Source: Flammeovirgaceae bacterium (GTDB lineage: Bacteria > Bacteroidota > Bacteroidia > Cytophagales > Cyclobacteriaceae). Taken from it: 40,167 nt of DNA. The notes under the pieces were generated by a model, which searched no databases, was not told where the DNA came from, and saw nothing but the letters and a program-made list of their open reading frames with translations. Shown piece by piece: positions 8,544-17,555 of the stretch. A program made the position numbers and the translations under genes. The stretch's first letter is position 1; each line of letters begins with the position of its first letter. Where the stretch lies: assembly GCA_002691385.1 (NCBI GenBank), contig NZHT01000045.1:1-40167 (forward strand). Direction: 5' to 3'.

Positions 8544-9023
8544 GTGAAAAAATTTAGATTAAATACTCTCATATTATTTTTGTTTTTACTTTTTTCTAAT
8601 TGCACCAGCAACTCTACAGAGGGGGAAAAACATATATTTTATGTCAATCAAAAGTTATTGTCTGAGGAGAGTTATACCTCTAGTAATTTTACATTTAATA
8701 CACCGAAAGGTTGGGTTTTAGTGAATCCAAAAGATTCTATTAATTTAGTTTTTTTATCTCCAATAGATTCAAGTATGATGTTAGTAAATATCACTAATAA
8801 ATTTGATCCTATGGGTTTTTCTAAACCTCAATATGCGGAGTTCACAAACAACGGAATAAACTTTCAACAAAATGTTTATCAAAACTCTATTGCCGTTGTT
8901 TTTGATATAAAAATTAAGAAAAATAATGATTCTCTTAGTTTATATTACGCAGTTCCAAGAATACGAATGAACGAAAATATGACTAATATTGAGTCATCTA
9001 TGGGGTCACTCCGTTTTGATTAG
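8544..9023 (+). CDS. Hypothetical lipoprotein
   Basis: Not recognised. The frame opens at a TTG at 8529, but a GTG at 8544 gives a standard lipoprotein signal (MKKFRLN..., hydrophobic stretch, lipobox LFSNC), so I placed the start there; this gives 159 residues. After the lipid-bearing Cys comes a Ser/Thr-rich linker, then about 120 residues with alternating beta-strand character (SNFTFNTPKGWVLVNPKDSINLVFLSP...). The strand pattern and the PKGW motif resemble small PsbP/DcrB-like folds, but this is only a guess. There is no ATG in the N-terminal region, which is unusual. It sits between two hairpin terminators together with the Bor-like gene. Confidence 0.65.
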   Translation: MKKFRLNTLILFLFLLFSNCTSNSTEGEKHIFYVNQKLLSEESYTSSNFTFNTPKGWVLVNPKDSINLVFLSPIDSSMMLVNITNKFDPMGFSKPQYAEFTNNGINFQQNVYQNSIAVVFDIKIKKNNDSLSLYYAVPRIRMNENMTNIESSMGSLRFD

Positions 9024-9058
9024 ATAGAATTTTATTTTTTTCTAAATTTCAATATCTT

Positions 9059-9066
9059 TATATTTG
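9059..9066 (+). promoter_or_regulatory. Predicted -7 box for the Bor-like gene
   Basis: TATATTTG, a perfect TAnnTTTG, 31 bases before the ATG at 9098. The upstream sequence is T-rich with no clear TTTG at -33. It implies that the Bor-like gene can be transcribed separately from the preceding lipoprotein gene. Confidence 0.45.
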
Positions 9067-9097
9067 AATAATAAACTTTAATTAAAATATAACAATC

Positions 9098-9394
9098 ATG
9101 AAGAAAATTATATCAACTGTTTCAATCTTGTTTATTATGACTTTTACTATGTCTTCTTGCTGGGGTATAAAGCATACTGTAGGTGAGGGTGCTAGAGGCA
9201 GTAATGAGGTCGTTCAGCGTCAATGGTATGTTTTATTTGGATTAGTTCCGTTGAATGATGTCAATACAAATTCAATGGCAAATGGTGCTGAAAATTATAC
9301 AATTGAATATAAGCAGACTTTTGTGGATTGGATTATTGGAGGATTTACTGGTACAATATCTATTTTTCCTAGAACTGTAAAAGTTACTAAATAA
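9098..9394 (+). CDS. Bor-family-like small lipoprotein
   Basis: A 98-residue exported protein with signal sequence and lipobox-like TMSSC (Cys near residue 21). The remainder resembles the phage lambda Bor / Iss lipoprotein family: a strand HTVGEGA..., the WYVLFGLVPLNDV segment (Bor has HHFFVSGIGQKKTVD at this place), and YKQTFVDWIIGGFTGTISIFPRTV (Bor has QQTFVNGLLGFITLGIYTP). Bor is an outer-membrane lipoprotein tied to serum resistance in enterobacteria; homologues without phage context are seen in Bacteroidota, where the role is unknown. No phage gene is near. A shared hairpin terminator follows 17 bases after the stop. Confidence 0.7.
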   Translation: MKKIISTVSILFIMTFTMSSCWGIKHTVGEGARGSNEVVQRQWYVLFGLVPLNDVNTNSMANGAENYTIEYKQTFVDWIIGGFTGTISIFPRTVKVTK

Positions 9395-9411
9395 ATATAG
9401 TTTGAAATAGC

Positions 9412-9444
9412 AAAAAAGGATTAGTTTACGCTAATCCTTTTTTT
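9412..9444. terminator. Bidirectional terminator between the Bor-like gene and dapA
   Basis: A13-base left arm AAAAAAGGATTAG (9412-9424) pairs with CTAATCCTTTTTT (9431-9443), loop TTTACG. Because A and T runs flank the stem it can work on both strands. The dapA stop codon (TAA, minus strand, 9426-9428) lies inside the loop. Confidence 0.85.
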
Positions 9445-10295
9445 ATGAACTTATTTTCTAAATCAATTGATCCCTCCGTCAATGGGGAGCGTACCGTTTT
9501 TCGACAGAGCCCAATGGTTTTAAGTGCAGTTTTAATTGAGGTTGGATTTCCTTCTAAATTCATCAGTTCAAAGTATGAGTTAAGCTCCTTCTCAATTTTT
9601 AATGCCTCATCACAATTATCATCCAGATAAGATTGTACCATGTTTCCAAATGCCTTAGGCTTGTAATTGGCCAAAACAGAAATAGATCCGTTTCCTCCAA
9701 TTTTTAAGGTGGCTAAAGTATCCGCATCATTTCCGGATATTAACAAGAAATCCTTAGGTCTTGAATTTAAAATGCGCTCACATTGTTTTATGTTTCCGGA
9801 AGCTTCTTTTATGCCCATTATATTGGAGTGCTCCGATAAGATAAGTGTTGATTTGGACTCAAGGTTAACCCCTGTACGAGAAGGTACATTATAAAGTATG
9901 ATAGGATGATCAGAGGCATCTGCTATCTGCCTATAATGAGAGATTAGGCCTGCTTGACTAGGTCGGTTGTAATAAGGAGTAACAGATAGAATCCCATTTA
10001 TATCATATTTATTTATAAGATTAATTTCTTTTAGTAATCTGGCTGTATCGTTGCCCCCCAAACCAAGTAAAATAGGTTTACCTGACGAATTTTTAATCAT
10101 GAATTTAAGAATTTCAATTTTTTCACTCCAGCTCAAAGTTGCACTTTCACCCGTAGTACCCAAAATGGTGAGATAATTTATTTGTGGAAGATCTACAAAT
10201 TTAATGATACGCTTGAGGGAATTGTAATCAATTTTTTTATCTGATAAGAATGGTGTGACAAGGGCTACACCAGTACCTACAAATAGTTTATTCAT
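9426..10295 (-). CDS. dapA: 4-hydroxy-tetrahydrodipicolinate synthase
   Basis: Class I aldolase that condenses pyruvate with aspartate semialdehyde in lysine and meso-diaminopimelate synthesis. The longest frame begins at a TTG (10307), but the ATG at 10295 gives the family N-terminus MNKLFVGTGVALVTPF. From it the key residues are Thr47/Thr48 (GTTGES), Tyr135 and Arg140 (LYNVPSRTG), and the Schiff-base Lys163 (GIKEASGN), each two to three positions from E. coli numbering. The 289-residue length is normal. The ATG overlaps the stop of the upstream gene by eight bases (ATGAATAA), so translation is probably coupled. It is the last gene of the ligA operon and ends within a bidirectional terminator. 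Confidence 0.96.
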   Translation of the reverse strand: MNKLFVGTGVALVTPFLSDKKIDYNSLKRIIKFVDLPQINYLTILGTTGESATLSWSEKIEILKFMIKNSSGKPILLGLGGNDTARLLKEINLINKYDINGILSVTPYYNRPSQAGLISHYRQIADASDHPIILYNVPSRTGVNLESKSTLILSEHSNIMGIKEASGNIKQCERILNSRPKDFLLISGNDADTLATLKIGGNGSISVLANYKPKAFGNMVQSYLDDNCDEALKIEKELNSYFELMNLEGNPTSIKTALKTIGLCRKTVRSPLTEGSIDLENKFIKKGLA

Positions 10296-10788
10296 AAGAG
10301 CCTTCAATTAATTTTATATAGCGCAAAAAAACTTCTTGCTCATTTTCAAGTAAAGGTGCAATTTGTAAGGTTAATAATTCATTTTGCGGTATAGACTTAT
10401 AGCCAATATAGCAATTGGCTTCGCATTGAATGGCTAAATGGTTGATTAGATAGTTATTACTTCGGTCTATCAAAATGACATAATCAGGTTTTTTGTTAAG
10501 AAATTCTCGAATCCATGGAGTTTTCGATTTTCCAAAAAATGAGAAATCTTTTTTTGAAACTACTTTTGTATCTTCATTAGACCGACTTGATAAGGAGACA
10601 CCAATGGATTCAACCTTTTTACCTAATTTTTGGAAAGAATAAGTTAGCGCTTCTAGATCACATGTCTTTTTTTCATCTAAATTATTAATGATAACAATAT
10701 TTTTTATATCCTTAAAACCTTCAACTTGAATCCTATTTTTTTTTATTTTCAGCCTAAATAGCCATTTAAAAATTAATTTTTGGAGCAT
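10288..10788 (-). CDS. Conserved Bacteroidota protein of unknown function (DUF6913-like)
   Basis: A 166-residue cytoplasmic protein with a basic N-terminal amphipathic helix (LIFKWLFRLKIKKNR), then an alternating alpha/beta pattern: NIVIINNL, a helix with ALTYSFQKLGKKVESIGVSL, PDYVILIDRSNNYLINHLAIQCEANCYIGY, and a C-terminal helix. It matches my memory of a small family (labelled DUF6913) found beside dapA and ligA in this phylum; I cannot confirm the accession. It lies two bases after ligA and overlaps dapA by eight bases. The IDRSNNYLINHLA stretch and two Cys (about residues 132 and 136) are the most distinctive features. Function is unknown; operon position suggests a link to DNA or cell-wall housekeeping but does not prove it. 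Confidence 0.72.
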   Translation of the reverse strand: MLQKLIFKWLFRLKIKKNRIQVEGFKDIKNIVIINNLDEKKTCDLEALTYSFQKLGKKVESIGVSLSSRSNEDTKVVSKKDFSFFGKSKTPWIREFLNKKPDYVILIDRSNNYLINHLAIQCEANCYIGYKSIPQNELLTLQIAPLLENEQEVFLRYIKLIEGSYE

Positions 10789-10790
10789 AA

Positions 10791-12827
<2,037 letters not shown>

Positions 12828-12963
12828 TTAAAACAAATTCAGTAATTTGAAAGTGTAATTTATCTAATCTTTTACGGTTATTAAAAATAAAAATATGAGT
12901 TTGTTAATTTAGAATAGTTAAATATTTTTAAGCACATGTCGTATTTCAATAAATAACCAAGCG

Positions 12964-12971
12964 TAGATTTG
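12964..12971 (+). promoter_or_regulatory. Predicted -7 box for the CCA-adding enzyme gene
   Basis: TAGATTTG, a perfect TAnnTTTG. A degenerate TTTC lies 16 bases upstream. The predicted transcription start (about 12978) falls on the ATG of a 21-codon open frame (12976-13041) whose stop overlaps the TTG start of the main gene. Confidence 0.5.
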
Positions 12972-12975
12972 TGTA

Positions 12976-13041
12976 ATGAAAAGATTCATTGGAATTACTA
13001 AACAAGTCAGAATCATTTTTGAAAAAATAAAAAATCATTGA
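12976..13041 (+). other. Possible 21-codon upstream reading frame
   Basis: ATG at 12976, stop TGA at 13039-13041, product MKRFIGITKQVRIIFEKIKNH. The stop shares bases with the TTG start of the next gene (TTGA at 13038-13041), an arrangement that would allow translational coupling. The peptide is basic and resembles no family I know; it may be chance. Confidence 0.3.
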
Positions 13042-14462
13042 ATTTAAAAAATCGGATAAAAGACATTGATATATTCCAGACCATTCGAGATTTGGCAGAA
13101 ATACATAATATTGAAACTTATGTGATTGGTGGTTATGTTCGAGATTTAATCATTGAACGAAACAGTAATCAAGATATTGATATTGTTTGCTTAGGTAGTG
13201 GAATACATTTGGCTCAATTGCTAAAAAATTACCTTGGGGAGAGATCATCTTTGACTGTTTATAAACAATTTGGTACCGCATGCGTGAAATATCGAAAATT
13301 AGAAATAGAATTCGTTGGAGCAAGAAAAGAATCTTATAGATTGGAATCTCGAAAGCCTATTGTAGAAGAAGGCACTTTGGAGGAAGATCAAAATCGACGT
13401 GATTTTACAATCAATACTTTAGCCATAAGCCTGAACAAAAAAGATTTTGGAGAAATTATAGATCCTTTTGGTGGAATAACTGATGTTGATAGTAAAAGTA
13501 TAAAAACTCCATTAAATCCAGAAGAAACCTTCTCGGATGATCCTTTGAGAATGCTTCGAGCCGTTCGGTTTGCGTCACAATTATATTTTGACATTGAACC
13601 AAATACTTTTTTTGCCATTCAAAAAATGACTTCAAGAATAAGCATCATCCCTCAAGAGCGTATAACCACTGAATTGAACAAAATTATTTTATCTGAAAAG
13701 CCTTCTTACGGCTTTAATTTATTGTTTCAATCGGGCCTATTAAAAATTATTTTTCCAGAATTGCAAAAATTACATGGTGTTCAAATCAAAGAGGGGAAAT
13801 CACACAAAGATAATTTTTTTCATACTTTGCAAGTATTGGATAATATCTCAAAGGTTACTGATGATTTATGGTTGAGGTGGGCGGCTATTTTACATGATAT
13901 TGCTAAACCCGCAACACAACGATTCAATAAAAAGATAGGATGGACCTTTCATGGACATGAAGATAAAGGTGCTAAATGGGTTCCTGGTATTTTTAAAAAA
14001 ATGAAACTCCCTTTAAACGAGCATATGAAATTGGTTCAAAAATTGGTTCGTCTCCATCTTAGACCAATTGCATTGATAAGTAAAAATGTAACTGATGCTG
14101 CAATCCGACGGTTGATGTATGACGCGGGTGATGATATAGACGACTTGCTCATGTTATGTAAAGCTGATATTACCTCTAAAAATAGTGACAGAGTACAACA
14201 ATATTTAATGAATTTTAAAAATGTGGAGGAAAAAATTAAAAAAGTAGAATCAAAAGACTCCCTTCGGAATTTTAAGAATCCCATCTCAGGAAAAGAAATA
14301 ATGAAAATATTTGATTTGGAGCCTTCTAGAATAATTGGGGAGTTGAAAGAGATGGTTAAAGAAGCCATTATTGAAAATAAAATACCAAACCAATATGATG
14401 CTGCTTTAGAATACATAAAAAAGAAAGGTAAAAGTCAGGGACTAGTTTTTAAACAGAAGTAA
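13038..14462 (+). CDS. cca: CCA-adding tRNA nucleotidyltransferase / poly(A) polymerase family, with HD domain
   Basis: Adds or repairs the 3' CCA of tRNAs. The 474 residues show the class II polymerase-beta signature YVIGGYVRDLI...QDIDIVCLG (Gly31, Gly32; metal ligands Asp46 and Asp48), RRDFTINTLA (120-129), DPLRMLRAVRFASQ, and ERITTELNKIILSEKPSYG. An HD phosphohydrolase domain begins near 262 (His262, His286-Asp287 in LHDIAKP). The only in-frame start that keeps the family N-terminus is TTG at 13038: an in-frame TGA lies at 13020-13022, and there is no in-frame ATG before the active site. A frameshift linking it to the upstream ATG is the alternative. Whether it adds CCA or poly(A) cannot be read from the sequence. 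Confidence 0.93.
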   Translation: MNLKNRIKDIDIFQTIRDLAEIHNIETYVIGGYVRDLIIERNSNQDIDIVCLGSGIHLAQLLKNYLGERSSLTVYKQFGTACVKYRKLEIEFVGARKESYRLESRKPIVEEGTLEEDQNRRDFTINTLAISLNKKDFGEIIDPFGGITDVDSKSIKTPLNPEETFSDDPLRMLRAVRFASQLYFDIEPNTFFAIQKMTSRISIIPQERITTELNKIILSEKPSYGFNLLFQSGLLKIIFPELQKLHGVQIKEGKSHKDNFFHTLQVLDNISKVTDDLWLRWAAILHDIAKPATQRFNKKIGWTFHGHEDKGAKWVPGIFKKMKLPLNEHMKLVQKLVRLHLRPIALISKNVTDAAIRRLMYDAGDDIDDLLMLCKADITSKNSDRVQQYLMNFKNVEEKIKKVESKDSLRNFKNPISGKEIMKIFDLEPSRIIGELKEMVKEAIIENKIPNQYDAALEYIKKKGKSQGLVFKQK

Positions 14463-14495
14463 TTCTTATCTTTACCTGAAATATAAGTTTTGAGA

Positions 14496-15194
14496 ATGAA
14501 AAAAATCATTATTGCGATATTAATCTTTGGTTCTTTACCTTCGTTAACATATGCGCAAGACAATATTGAGAGAGACACGCTCATACCTATGGAGTTCGAA
14601 AGGCAAGTATTCATTTATGGGAAGGCCAAAAAATACAATGATAGGATGATGCAATTATCAACACTCTATAATTTATTAGCCTATAATCCTAATAACAGTG
14701 CCATCCTAGATTCAATCGCCCTTGTATATTTTGAAGTTCAACAGTATGTTTCTGCCGCATTAGTAAGCGTAGATGCTGTTTCTTTAAATCCGAGAGATGA
14801 GCTAGCAGCTGAAATAGCTGCTTTAAGTTTTGAGCAAATCGGGGCTTCTGAAAGAGCATTGAAATATTATGAAACTCTCTATTTGCTTAGAAATGATATC
14901 ATGATTCTTTATCAAGTATCATTTCTGCAGTATAGATTAAAGAGATTAAATGAGGCTTTTACCAATGTAGATATTATTATAGCAGATGCTATATCCAAAG
15001 AAGTTCAAATTCTATTTCCTAAAGATGATGAGTCTGAGCAAAAGGTCCCTTTAAAAACGGCAGCTAAACGCCTAAAAGCTATGATTTTTGAGACTCAAGG
15101 AAATATAGTTGAAGCAAAAAAAATCTATGAAGATATATTATTAATTTCACCAGATTTTGATCTTGTGAAAAAACAACTCGAAGATTTAAATTAG
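14496..15194 (+). CDS. Secreted TPR-repeat protein
   Basis: The 232-residue product has a clean signal peptide (MKKIIIAILIFGSLPSLTYAQ) and then helical repeats of TPR type: MMQLSTLYNLLAYNPNNS, LDSIALVYFEVQQYVSAALVSVDAVSLNPRD, AALSFEQIGASERALKYYETLYLLRND, and a last helix pair near the end. It should be a periplasmic or outer-membrane-associated scaffold. The frame opens at a TTG (14490), but the ATG six bases later gives the standard signal peptide. A -7-like TATCTTTA lies at 14467-14474, partly upstream of which the cca stop is only 33 bases away. Specific partner unknown. Confidence 0.8.
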   Translation: MKKIIIAILIFGSLPSLTYAQDNIERDTLIPMEFERQVFIYGKAKKYNDRMMQLSTLYNLLAYNPNNSAILDSIALVYFEVQQYVSAALVSVDAVSLNPRDELAAEIAALSFEQIGASERALKYYETLYLLRNDIMILYQVSFLQYRLKRLNEAFTNVDIIIADAISKEVQILFPKDDESEQKVPLKTAAKRLKAMIFETQGNIVEAKKIYEDILLISPDFDLVKKQLEDLN

Positions 15195-15262
15195 GATGTA
15201 TCCAATTTAATTTAGTGATGAATGAGTATCTATTTTTTTAGAGATAATCGGGTGTAATAATT

Positions 15263-16057
15263 ATGATTTTGTCAAAAATTATTATTTTATGGACCTTAAT
15301 CTTCTTAAATATTTTTCAAGTTGATCCAGAGTACTCAACTGAGTATATTGGTGTATTTAGAGGTAATTCCTTGTTTATACAAAATCCTTATCGAAATCTG
15401 TCAACAGGTTATTGCATTACTAAAATCGATTTAAATGGTAATAAACTTAATTTAAACTATCAAGTAAGTGCCTTAATTCTTGATTTTAATCAAATAGATT
15501 TATTTTCACCAGTTTCGATTAAAATTTACCGTAAAGACTCTCTATGTAAGCCTGTGGTAATTAATCCAGATGCCATATTTTATCACTCTAATTTTAGTTT
15601 CAATGAGGTATCCGTAAGTGACACTCTTTTAGAATGGGAGACTCAAGGAGAGCATGGCAAGGGGAATTATTTGATTGAAAAATTGTCTGATGGGCTTTGG
15701 GAACAAATTGCCGAAGTAAAATCAAAATCAAAATTTGAGAAAGCAATGTATGGTATATCACCTGTTTTAGTTCCAGGTGCAAACAAATTTAGAATTAGGT
15801 ATAATTTTAAAGATGATAAATATTTATATTCTCGGGAGTTTGATTTTGAATATTATCCAAGTTCTGTATCGTTTCAAATCAATGACTCAAATGAATTTCT
15901 TAAACTTTCAAGAAAGGCTCATTATGAGATATTTGATGCTGGATCTGATTTGGTGATGGAAGGTGATGCTATTGTGATCGATATCAGCAGATTAAAAGAA
16001 GGAGATTATGTTATTTATTTTGATGGAATAGCACCTGCTGGGTTTTCAAAAAAGTAA
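15263..16057 (+). CDS. Secreted beta-sandwich protein with T9SS-like C-terminal domain
   Basis: A 264-residue protein, not assigned to a named family. After a hydrophobic N-terminus (residues 2-19) come GVFRGNSLFIQNPYRN and two Cys at about 50 and 95. Then a fibronectin-III-like domain has the pattern DTLLEWETQGEHGKGNYLIEK common in Bacteroidota surface proteins. A C-terminal module of about 70 residues (SVSFQINDSNEFLKLS...YEIFDAGSDLVMEGDAIVIDISRLKEGDYVIYFDG) resembles the type A type-IX-secretion sorting domain, though shorter at its end and without the usual conserved tail. Export is likely, T9SS use is inference. The last 12 bases overlap the convergent symporter gene. It is probably part of the run cca-TPR-this gene, 68 bases after the TPR stop. 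Confidence 0.7.
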   Translation: MILSKIIILWTLIFLNIFQVDPEYSTEYIGVFRGNSLFIQNPYRNLSTGYCITKIDLNGNKLNLNYQVSALILDFNQIDLFSPVSIKIYRKDSLCKPVVINPDAIFYHSNFSFNEVSVSDTLLEWETQGEHGKGNYLIEKLSDGLWEQIAEVKSKSKFEKAMYGISPVLVPGANKFRIRYNFKDDKYLYSREFDFEYYPSSVSFQINDSNEFLKLSRKAHYEIFDAGSDLVMEGDAIVIDISRLKEGDYVIYFDGIAPAGFSKK

Positions 16058-17458
16058 TGATAAGTAGTCATATACATTAACTCCAAAGAATTCACTTAAA
16101 ACTACAACAATAAACAAAATTCCTAAGATAGTGGGACTTACATAAGTAATTGTGAAATTAAGATACTTACTCACTAATTTCTTTTTAAATCCTTCATATC
16201 CACTGGATAATTCTTCATTTAGCTGCTCTTTTTTCCATATTTGTGAAGCAAAGATGACAATACACATGCCTCCTAACAACAACATACTATCTGTTATTTT
16301 CGATACTAAAGAAAGAAAATCTGATGAACCAGCAATTTGGAATTGATTAGAGAAGAATTCAGAGGCACCATTGGAAAGCATTGAAGGTAATCCTATAAGA
16401 AAAATGGCCAATGAGGTAATTAAAACTGCTTTTTTTCTACTTAATGCCCATTCATCCACAACATATGAGGTAGGTACCTCGAGCAGCGATACGGTTGATG
16501 TGAGCGCTGCAAAGGATAATAATAAAAAGAATGTACCACCCACAAAGGCACCTAAATTATCCCCTAATGTTTCAAAGGCTTGTGGCATGGTAATGAAAAT
16601 TAAACCGGGGCCAGCTTGATCAGAAGCCACGGTACTCATATCTCCTTGATTGATAAAAGCAACCAATGGAAAAATCATCATACCAGCTATAAAGGCGATG
16701 CTTACGTCAGCCAGTGTAATGTAAGCCGCTGAAGAGATGACATTATCATTTTTTGACAAATAACTTCCATAAGTGATGAGGGTACCCATACCCAGTGAAA
16801 GAGAGAAAAACGCTTGTCTTAAGGCTCCTCCAATTGTATTTATAGTGATCTCATTGAGATCAGGAATTAAGTAAAATTTGATGCCTTCAAAAGAATTGGG
16901 TAAAGTTAAAGAATAAGCGGCAATGATAATGATCATTGATATGAGAGTAGGCATAAGAATTTTTGACAATTTCTCTATACCTCCCGAAACACCTTTACCA
17001 ACAAAAAAGCCTGTAACAGTCATAAAAATGATCGCATAAGTACCAACTTTGATTAAGTCAGAGGTAAAATCTCCAAAATTTCTGCTTACGGAAAAGTTGC
17101 CTAAAACCATCTCAAAGAAGAAACCAAATGCCCAACCTGCGATCACATTATAAAATGATAAGATCAAAACACCGGCAAGAACTCCAAAGACACCTATAAA
17201 TCTCCAATTTTTGAATCCCAATGAAGCAAATGCACCTACTGCATTCTTACGAGTTTTTCTTCCAATAGCGATTTCAGTGACCATTACTGGAAAACATAAC
17301 AAAAAACAAAAAATGAGGTACATAACCACAAAAGCAGCACCACCTCCTAAACCGACTTCGAAAGGAAATTTCCAAATATTCCCTAAACCAACAGCTGAGC
17401 CCGCCGCCGCTAATATGAATCCAAGTTTATTAGTAAACTTACCTCGTTCTGCAACCAT
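16046..17458 (-). CDS. Sodium-dependent transporter of the neurotransmitter symporter (SNF/NSS) family
   Basis: Inner-membrane Na+-coupled symporter of the LeuT fold. The 470 residues start with the family signature RGKFTNKLGFILAAAGSAVGLGNIWKFPFEVGLGGGAAF (TM1; Na+ and substrate contacts around residues 17-40), followed by TEIAIGRKTRKNAVGAF and about eleven or twelve hydrophobic segments. The unwound TM6 region reads FFSLSLGMGTLITYGSYL. Bacterial members carry amino acids such as tryptophan, tyrosine or leucine; the substrate here is not readable. Start ATG at 17458 is the only one that keeps the signature. It is convergent with, and overlaps by 12 bases, the secreted protein gene. The neighbour at 17556 is a separate gene about 100 bases upstream. 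Confidence 0.94.
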   Translation of the reverse strand: MVAERGKFTNKLGFILAAAGSAVGLGNIWKFPFEVGLGGGAAFVVMYLIFCFLLCFPVMVTEIAIGRKTRKNAVGAFASLGFKNWRFIGVFGVLAGVLILSFYNVIAGWAFGFFFEMVLGNFSVSRNFGDFTSDLIKVGTYAIIFMTVTGFFVGKGVSGGIEKLSKILMPTLISMIIIIAAYSLTLPNSFEGIKFYLIPDLNEITINTIGGALRQAFFSLSLGMGTLITYGSYLSKNDNVISSAAYITLADVSIAFIAGMMIFPLVAFINQGDMSTVASDQAGPGLIFITMPQAFETLGDNLGAFVGGTFFLLLSFAALTSTVSLLEVPTSYVVDEWALSRKKAVLITSLAIFLIGLPSMLSNGASEFFSNQFQIAGSSDFLSLVSKITDSMLLLGGMCIVIFASQIWKKEQLNEELSSGYEGFKKKLVSKYLNFTITYVSPTILGILFIVVVLSEFFGVNVYDYLSLLF

Positions 17459-17555
17459 GGAATATAATTCTTGTTTAAACTACGGCTCAATATACTATAT
17501 TCGAACGATTGAAGACGATATGGTGGGAAAATAAATGATCTTATCAAAGGAACAT

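Noticed and set aside
9098-9394. Bor-like gene as evidence of a prophage
   Set aside because: No integrase, structural, lysis or replication genes are near; the surroundings are housekeeping genes.
16371-17534. Plus-strand open frames opposite the Na+ symporter
   Set aside because: They are antisense shadows of a clear membrane transporter; the translations are low in hydrophobic pattern and have no family match.
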